Source: CAYPEK01 sp964409645 (GTDB lineage: Bacteria > UBP15 > UBA6099). Taken from it: a stretch of 55,062 nt of DNA. The translations under genes were made by a program, and so were the position numbers. The notes beneath the pieces are model-generated. The model saw nothing but the letters and a program-made list of their open reading frames with translations. It was not told the DNA's origin and did not search any database. Location of the stretch: positions 1-55,062 of the forward strand of contig CAYPEK010000017.1 in NCBI GenBank assembly GCA_964409645.1, given 5' to 3'. Shown one piece after another: positions 51,113 through 55,062 of the stretch (its first letter is position 1; each line of letters begins with the position of its first letter).

Positions 51113-51991
51113 CTATTTTTTAATTGAACAAAGATAATCGGCAACCGCTTTGATATGTCCGGGTGTTGTGCCGCAGCAGCCACCGGCGAGCGTTGCGCCC
51201 GCATCGATGCAGCTTTTTATAGTCGTTATAAATTCATCCGGCGGCATATCGTAAACAGTCTCGTCTTTTTCAAGTCGCGGACTGCCCGCGTTCGGTTCGA
51301 TAAGCACGGGCAGATTCGAAACGCTTTTATATGTTTTGACTATCAATGCGTAAATCGACGGCTCAATCGTTCCGCAGTTGATCCCGATTACATCCGCGCC
51401 GGCTTTCTCGATTGCTGCTGCGCAATCGTATGCCTTGTTTCCCATAGGCGTCCGGCCGCCGTCCGCGCTGGACAAATATGTCAGTGACGCGAAAACGGGC
51501 AGTTCGAGATTATCCTTGCACGCTTTAACCCCGGCGAGGAGTTCATTAACGTCTGTCATGGTCTCGAAAATAAGTCCGTTCGCTCCGGCCGAGGCGAGTG
51601 TTTTAGCTTGCTCCAAATAAGCGTCATACGCCTCTTTTTCCGTGAGAGTCCCGTATGGCTCGAGAAGCTGTCCGGTAGGACCCAATCCGCCGAGAACGAA
51701 CGCCTTGTTTTCGGATGCTTTAAGGGCGAGTTCAACGCCTTTTCTGTTGCATTCGAGATAATCAAAGTCGATGCCGTGCGAATTCACGTACACTTTATTC
51801 ATTGTGAACGTGTTAGTGATAATGAATTCGGCGCCGGCGGCGACATATTCTCTATGAATTGCTTCCACAATTTCAGGGGACTCGATGTTGCTTATCGGTC
51901 CCACTTGCGCGCCTTTGATTTCGAGCTGCGTACCCATCGCTCCGTCGAACATCAGTATCTTTTTGCTTTCGATCAATCGTCTCAGATTCAT
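51113..51991 (-). CDS. Homocysteine S-methyltransferase-domain protein
   Basis: A 292-residue zinc-dependent methyltransferase domain as in the N-terminus of MetH, BHMT and MmuM. Signatures: ILMFDGAMGTQLE at the start, ITNTFTMNKVYV, GLGPTGQLLEPYG, IFETMTDVNELLAGVKAC, GINCGTIEPS with one zinc-binding Cys, and GGCCGTTPGHIKAV with the other two. It lacks the folate, cobalamin and SAM domains of full MetH. It could act on its own, with a separate methyl donor protein. It converges with the OmpH-like gene; only 16 bases separate them and no terminator is seen there. Confidence 0.88.
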   Translation of the reverse strand: MNLRRLIESKKILMFDGAMGTQLEIKGAQVGPISNIESPEIVEAIHREYVAAGAEFIITNTFTMNKVYVNSHGIDFDYLECNRKGVELALKASENKAFVLGGLGPTGQLLEPYGTLTEKEAYDAYLEQAKTLASAGANGLIFETMTDVNELLAGVKACKDNLELPVFASLTYLSSADGGRTPMGNKAYDCAAAIEKAGADVIGINCGTIEPSIYALIVKTYKSVSNLPVLIEPNAGSPRLEKDETVYDMPPDEFITTIKSCIDAGATLAGGCCGTTPGHIKAVADYLCSIKK

Positions 51992-52133
51992 AATAAATCC
52001 TTTTCAATATCTCCATCATCGAATATGATGTCGATGCGTCTCTTATATTATCTATGGAAGAATAATATTTTTTCAATGTTTCGCCAATCTGTTTCGTGCG
52101 GTTAGAATATTCATGACCGTTGCGAGGTGATAT

Positions 52134-54371
52134 ATGAAAAAACAGTTTCTTATTCCCGCGATTTTCACATTGATAACGATTTTTGCTTTTTTCCACACGG
52201 AAGGAAGAGGCGATAGTCTGTTCAGAATCGATGTGGACCGGACAGGTGGTCCGTTCAGTATCGATGCGGAAGGGGCTCGCCTGATGTCGGGCGTATATCT
52301 GGAGATTTACACATTGCAGGGAGTGATGTCTGCATCGAATGGAAGTTTAGTTGCAGGGGAACTGAAAGGTCCGTCAGCCGCAAAAAACAGGATCGGGGAG
52401 TCGGAGATATACTCAATTCCTTATAGTGACGCTTCAGGCAAATTATGGATGGAAATAGAGATCAAAACATATCCGAATAAACGCTCATTGGCAATTGGAT
52501 ACAAATATGCGGGAGGCCGCGCGCTGATTCCGGACGGCGGCCTAAGGCTGATAATCGGTGGAATGCCCGGATTCGTTAAAGGAATGGGCGCCGAGAGATT
52601 CAGTCAGTTCTGGACAAAGCCGGCTTTCGCAGCGAAGCCGGGAGATTTCCCGAAAGAAACTCAGTATGTTCTGTGGGAGGATTCGAAATTCAATTACGGT
52701 GCGATGATACCGCTCGTTGGTGGAGGAATGAGGAGCACTTTTTCACCGGTGAACGGAAAAATATCGGTGTTCCAGCAGTCGTTCGACGCCGGTTTCAAAC
52801 CGAAGGAATCACAGTTGCTTGCGCTCGCTGTCGGAAGCGACCCGTATGAAACAACGCACAATGTTTATGATGTCGGTATGGAATTCATGGGAGATCCGGC
52901 GCGCCTTAGAATTGAAAAGAATTATCCCGAGTTGTTCAACTATATCGGTTGGTGTTCGTGGAACGCATATTATCACGACGTCGATCAGGAGAAAGTCCTT
53001 GCTAATGCGAGATCATTTAAGGAACACAAATTCCCGGTCGGTTATTTTGTTATCGACGACGGCTGGCAGGATGAGAAGGATAGGAAACTTGTCAGCTTCG
53101 ACATAATCAGGTCGAAGTTTCCGGATGGAATAGAAGGCCTGACTTCTAAATTGAAGAAGGAGTACGGAATCAAATGGGTTGGGTTCTGGCACGCTTATCA
53201 GGGATATTGGAATGGAGTTAATCCCGATTCGGAGTTGGCGGTAAAATACAAGAAAGCATTGTTTCGAGGACTCACCGGTGCTTTGATTCCTGACCCTGAG
53301 AAAGAGCGCGGCTTCGAGTTTTACAACGGCTATCATTCGTATCTGAAAGAGAGAGGCGCGGACCTTGTAAAGGTGGATAATCAGAGCACGCTTTCAGTTA
53401 TTACCATGAACAGGATACCGGTCGGATATGCGGCGAGAGGCCAGCAGACGAATCTTCAGAAGTCGGTGATGAAAAATTTTGACGGCGCGATTATCAATTG
53501 CATGGACATGACCATCGAGAATATTTATTTTTGGAAGGACACTAATATCGGGCGGAACAGCGACGACTTTTTTCCGAAACGCCCGGACAATTTTCAGATT
53601 CACGCGCTTCACAATATTTATAATTCGTTGTGGTTCTCCGAGCTGACATATCCCGACTTCGATATGTTCGAATCGAATCATCCTCAGGCGAAGGCACATA
53701 GCGTGTTGAGGTCGATAAGCGGCGGGCCGTTGTATTTCACCGATGCGGCGGGAAAAGAAAATTACGATATTCTGCGCAAGTTGGTGTTCAGCGACGGGCG
53801 GCTTCCGAGGGCGGATCAACCGGCAAAGCCGACGCGGGATGTTCTGTTCGTTAATCCGGTGCTTGAAAGAAACGCATTGAAAGCGTTTACGGTTGCGAAC
53901 GGATCGGGAATAATCGCCGCGTTCAATGTCGATCAGGCGTCGAGAAAAGTGAAAGGGAAGGTGTCTCCGACGGATGTTGAAGGTATAGCGGGAGAGGAGT
54001 TTGCGCTTTACGAGCATTTTTCGGGTAAAGTTAAAAAGATGAAAAAGAGCGACGCTTCGGATATCCTGATAAATCCGAACGATGTTAGGCTCTTTGTTGT
54101 CGCGCCCATGAATTCCGGCTTTGCGGTGATCGGCGCTCTGGATAAGTATATATCGCCCAAGTGGGTCGGCAGTATCGACTTCGGAAAAGCGAAAATTAAA
54201 ATTACTTTAGTCGAAGGATGTGAATTCGGAGCGTATATGGATACGAAACCCAAGGGCATTCTTATCAATGGAAAAAAAGCTGCCGCCGGATTGTGGTCTT
54301 ATCAGGATAATCTGTTGAAGGTAAAACTTTCAGATGTTGCTGAAAAGATCGCGATTGAAATTGAAAGGTGA
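52134..54371 (+). CDS. Secreted GH36-type (Sip1/raffinose-synthase-like) glycosidase
   Basis: A 745-residue protein with signal peptide MKKQFLIPAIFTLITIFAFF. The (beta/alpha)8 domain shows YIGWCSWNAYYHDVDQEKVLANA, YFVIDDGWQDE, GIKWVGFWHAYQGYWNGV, the nucleophile Asp415 in ADLVKVDNQS, the acid/base pair in RNSDDFFPKRPDN (Asp477/Asp478), and DMFESNHPQAKAHSVLRSISGGPLYFTD. These are the signatures of the Sip1/raffinose-synthase branch of GH36, which includes alpha-galactosidases. The N-terminal 250 residues form a beta-sandwich domain. The C-terminus is another beta domain. The ceramidase-like gene starts 4 bases later, so the two are likely an operon. Confidence 0.9.
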   Translation: MKKQFLIPAIFTLITIFAFFHTEGRGDSLFRIDVDRTGGPFSIDAEGARLMSGVYLEIYTLQGVMSASNGSLVAGELKGPSAAKNRIGESEIYSIPYSDASGKLWMEIEIKTYPNKRSLAIGYKYAGGRALIPDGGLRLIIGGMPGFVKGMGAERFSQFWTKPAFAAKPGDFPKETQYVLWEDSKFNYGAMIPLVGGGMRSTFSPVNGKISVFQQSFDAGFKPKESQLLALAVGSDPYETTHNVYDVGMEFMGDPARLRIEKNYPELFNYIGWCSWNAYYHDVDQEKVLANARSFKEHKFPVGYFVIDDGWQDEKDRKLVSFDIIRSKFPDGIEGLTSKLKKEYGIKWVGFWHAYQGYWNGVNPDSELAVKYKKALFRGLTGALIPDPEKERGFEFYNGYHSYLKERGADLVKVDNQSTLSVITMNRIPVGYAARGQQTNLQKSVMKNFDGAIINCMDMTIENIYFWKDTNIGRNSDDFFPKRPDNFQIHALHNIYNSLWFSELTYPDFDMFESNHPQAKAHSVLRSISGGPLYFTDAAGKENYDILRKLVFSDGRLPRADQPAKPTRDVLFVNPVLERNALKAFTVANGSGIIAAFNVDQASRKVKGKVSPTDVEGIAGEEFALYEHFSGKVKKMKKSDASDILINPNDVRLFVVAPMNSGFAVIGALDKYISPKWVGSIDFGKAKIKITLVEGCEFGAYMDTKPKGILINGKKAAAGLWSYQDNLLKVKLSDVAEKIAIEIER

Positions 54372-54375
54372 GTTA

Positions 54376-55062
54376 ATGCCTAAGTCTGAAAAAGTCGGAG
54401 AAGTAATAAAAGCCGGCGCGGCGGCCGCGGACATTTCGCCGGAAAGTCTTACCAGCGGCAAAATCTGGATGGGCGGCTATATGCCGGCAAGGTTTGCGCT
54501 GGAACAGGCTGACCCGATCTCTATAAGAGCATTGGCTTTGGGAGAAAAGAGCGGCGGTGTCGTAATTGTTTCCATAGATACATGTCTGCTGAGTATAAGT
54601 ACGGTCAAAATGGTCGTTTCGCTAATAAGCAATAAAGTGCCAGTACCCGTTGAAAATATATTTGTCGCAGCCACGCATACGCATTCCGGGCCGGATTATT
54701 CATGGCTTTTCGGTGGAGTGCCATTAGGATACTTCGGTCAGGTTATTAAGAAAGTAGTGGAAGTGTCCGAACTCGCGTGGAAAAGGCGCAGGTTGACGAT
54801 GATGTACGCAGGCGTGGCGGAACACAATATCGGCTTGCAGAGAAGAAGGGAAAAAGGGGACAAAGGGACGGAAAAAAAGGTTGTGGTGTTGCAGTGGCGG
54901 GCGGGCGGGGAGACGATTGCCACCTTAATTAATCTGGGATGCCACGGTGTTGTATATCCAAAAGAATCGAGAGTATTGAGCAGCGATCTTCCGGGCGCTC
55001 TTTGCAGAGCGGCCGACGAATTGTTCGTCGGCGTATCCGTTTTTGTCCCTCGAATACAGGGC
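54376..55062 (+). CDS. Neutral/alkaline ceramidase-like protein (cut by window edge)
   Basis: The first 229 residues of a protein that runs past the end. The ATG at 54376 follows the GH36 stop by four bases. GAAAADISP at about 14-22 is the family start; VAATHTHSGPD (metal-binding His) and INLGCHGVVYPKES, then SSDLPGALCRA, are the zinc-site and nucleophile-side motifs of the neutral ceramidase (non-lysosomal) N-terminal domain. Ceramidases hydrolyse the amide of sphingolipids, but bacterial relatives in carbohydrate loci have unknown substrates. No signal peptide is seen in this start, although the frame has no earlier ATG close by. Confidence 0.85.
   Translation, partial: MPKSEKVGEVIKAGAAAADISPESLTSGKIWMGGYMPARFALEQADPISIRALALGEKSGGVVIVSIDTCLLSISTVKMVVSLISNKVPVPVENIFVAATHTHSGPDYSWLFGGVPLGYFGQVIKKVVEVSELAWKRRRLTMMYAGVAEHNIGLQRRREKGDKGTEKKVVVLQWRAGGETIATLINLGCHGVVYPKESRVLSSDLPGALCRAADELFVGVSVFVPRIQG

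Noticed and set aside
1..55062. Search for CRISPR arrays, insertion sequences, integrases, toxin-antitoxin pairs and rRNA
   Set aside because: No regularly spaced repeats, transposase signatures, terminal inverted repeats or rRNA sequences were seen.

Overview
The window is a 55 kb stretch of a bacterial chromosome from an organism with a Gram-negative-type envelope and flagella. Evidence for the envelope is an OmpH/Skp-like chaperone, a beta-barrel-like secreted protein and an AMIN-domain murein amidase. A 100-base run of N at 2705-2804 marks a scaffold join, so this is probably a draft or metagenome-derived assembly. No rRNA is present, so the phylum cannot be fixed. The gene mix (flagella, GH38, a Sip1-type GH36, a ceramidase-like protein, NadA/NadX/NadC) fits a poorly cultured polysaccharide-degrading lineage, but this is only an impression. 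I see no CRISPR array, insertion sequence, prophage or integrase.

Layout. 1-744 (+): the end of a probable carbohydrate-active enzyme and a TatA-like gene. 758-9875 (-): a cofactor block read in the order rnd, folK, panB, panC, panD, nadA, nadX, nadC, coaX, a SIS-domain gene and a PhnD-like binding protein. Many of these overlap by 4-8 bases, and the block joins aspartate-dependent NAD synthesis to pantothenate/CoA synthesis. A promoter, a short leader and an intrinsic terminator precede panB and look like an attenuator. 10047-16531 (+): a Gfo/Idh/MocA oxidoreductase, an exported protein, a minus-strand tRNA-Leu and a 1467-residue multidomain GH38 protein. 16689-19533 (-): flagellin, a family 2 glycosyltransferase and a beta-barrel-like protein. 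19685-26667 (+): hybrid histidine kinase, Hsp20, Lon, an HEITH membrane protein and a creatininase-family protein. 26843-33347 (+): a FliN-like protein, obg, proB, proA, smpB, tmRNA and an amidase. 33414-48072 (+): a flagellar basal body/hook operon: unknown gene, flgB, flgC, fliE, fliF, fliG, fliH, fliI, fliJ, a lytic transglycosylase, a MotE-like gene, fliK, a TIGR02530-type gene and flgE. flgD is missing from its usual place. 48150-55062: a membrane protein and an alpha/beta hydrolase (-), OmpH/Skp-like (+), a homocysteine S-methyltransferase (-), and a GH36 gene followed by a ceramidase-like gene that runs off the end (+).

The strongest candidates for something undescribed are RNA-level. 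The 299-base gap before flgE folds into many helices, including a perfect 10-bp stem that closes a two-hairpin domain. The panBCD leader has competing AAATGCC/GGCATTT pairings. The flagellin Shine-Dalgarno sits in the six-base loop of a CsrA-like hairpin. At protein level the most unusual points are a Lon/Hsp20/hybrid-kinase cluster with a membrane metalloprotease-like gene, a flagellar transglycosylase with no signal peptide, loss of flgD, a very large FlgE, and an Obg protein with an altered G3 motif.
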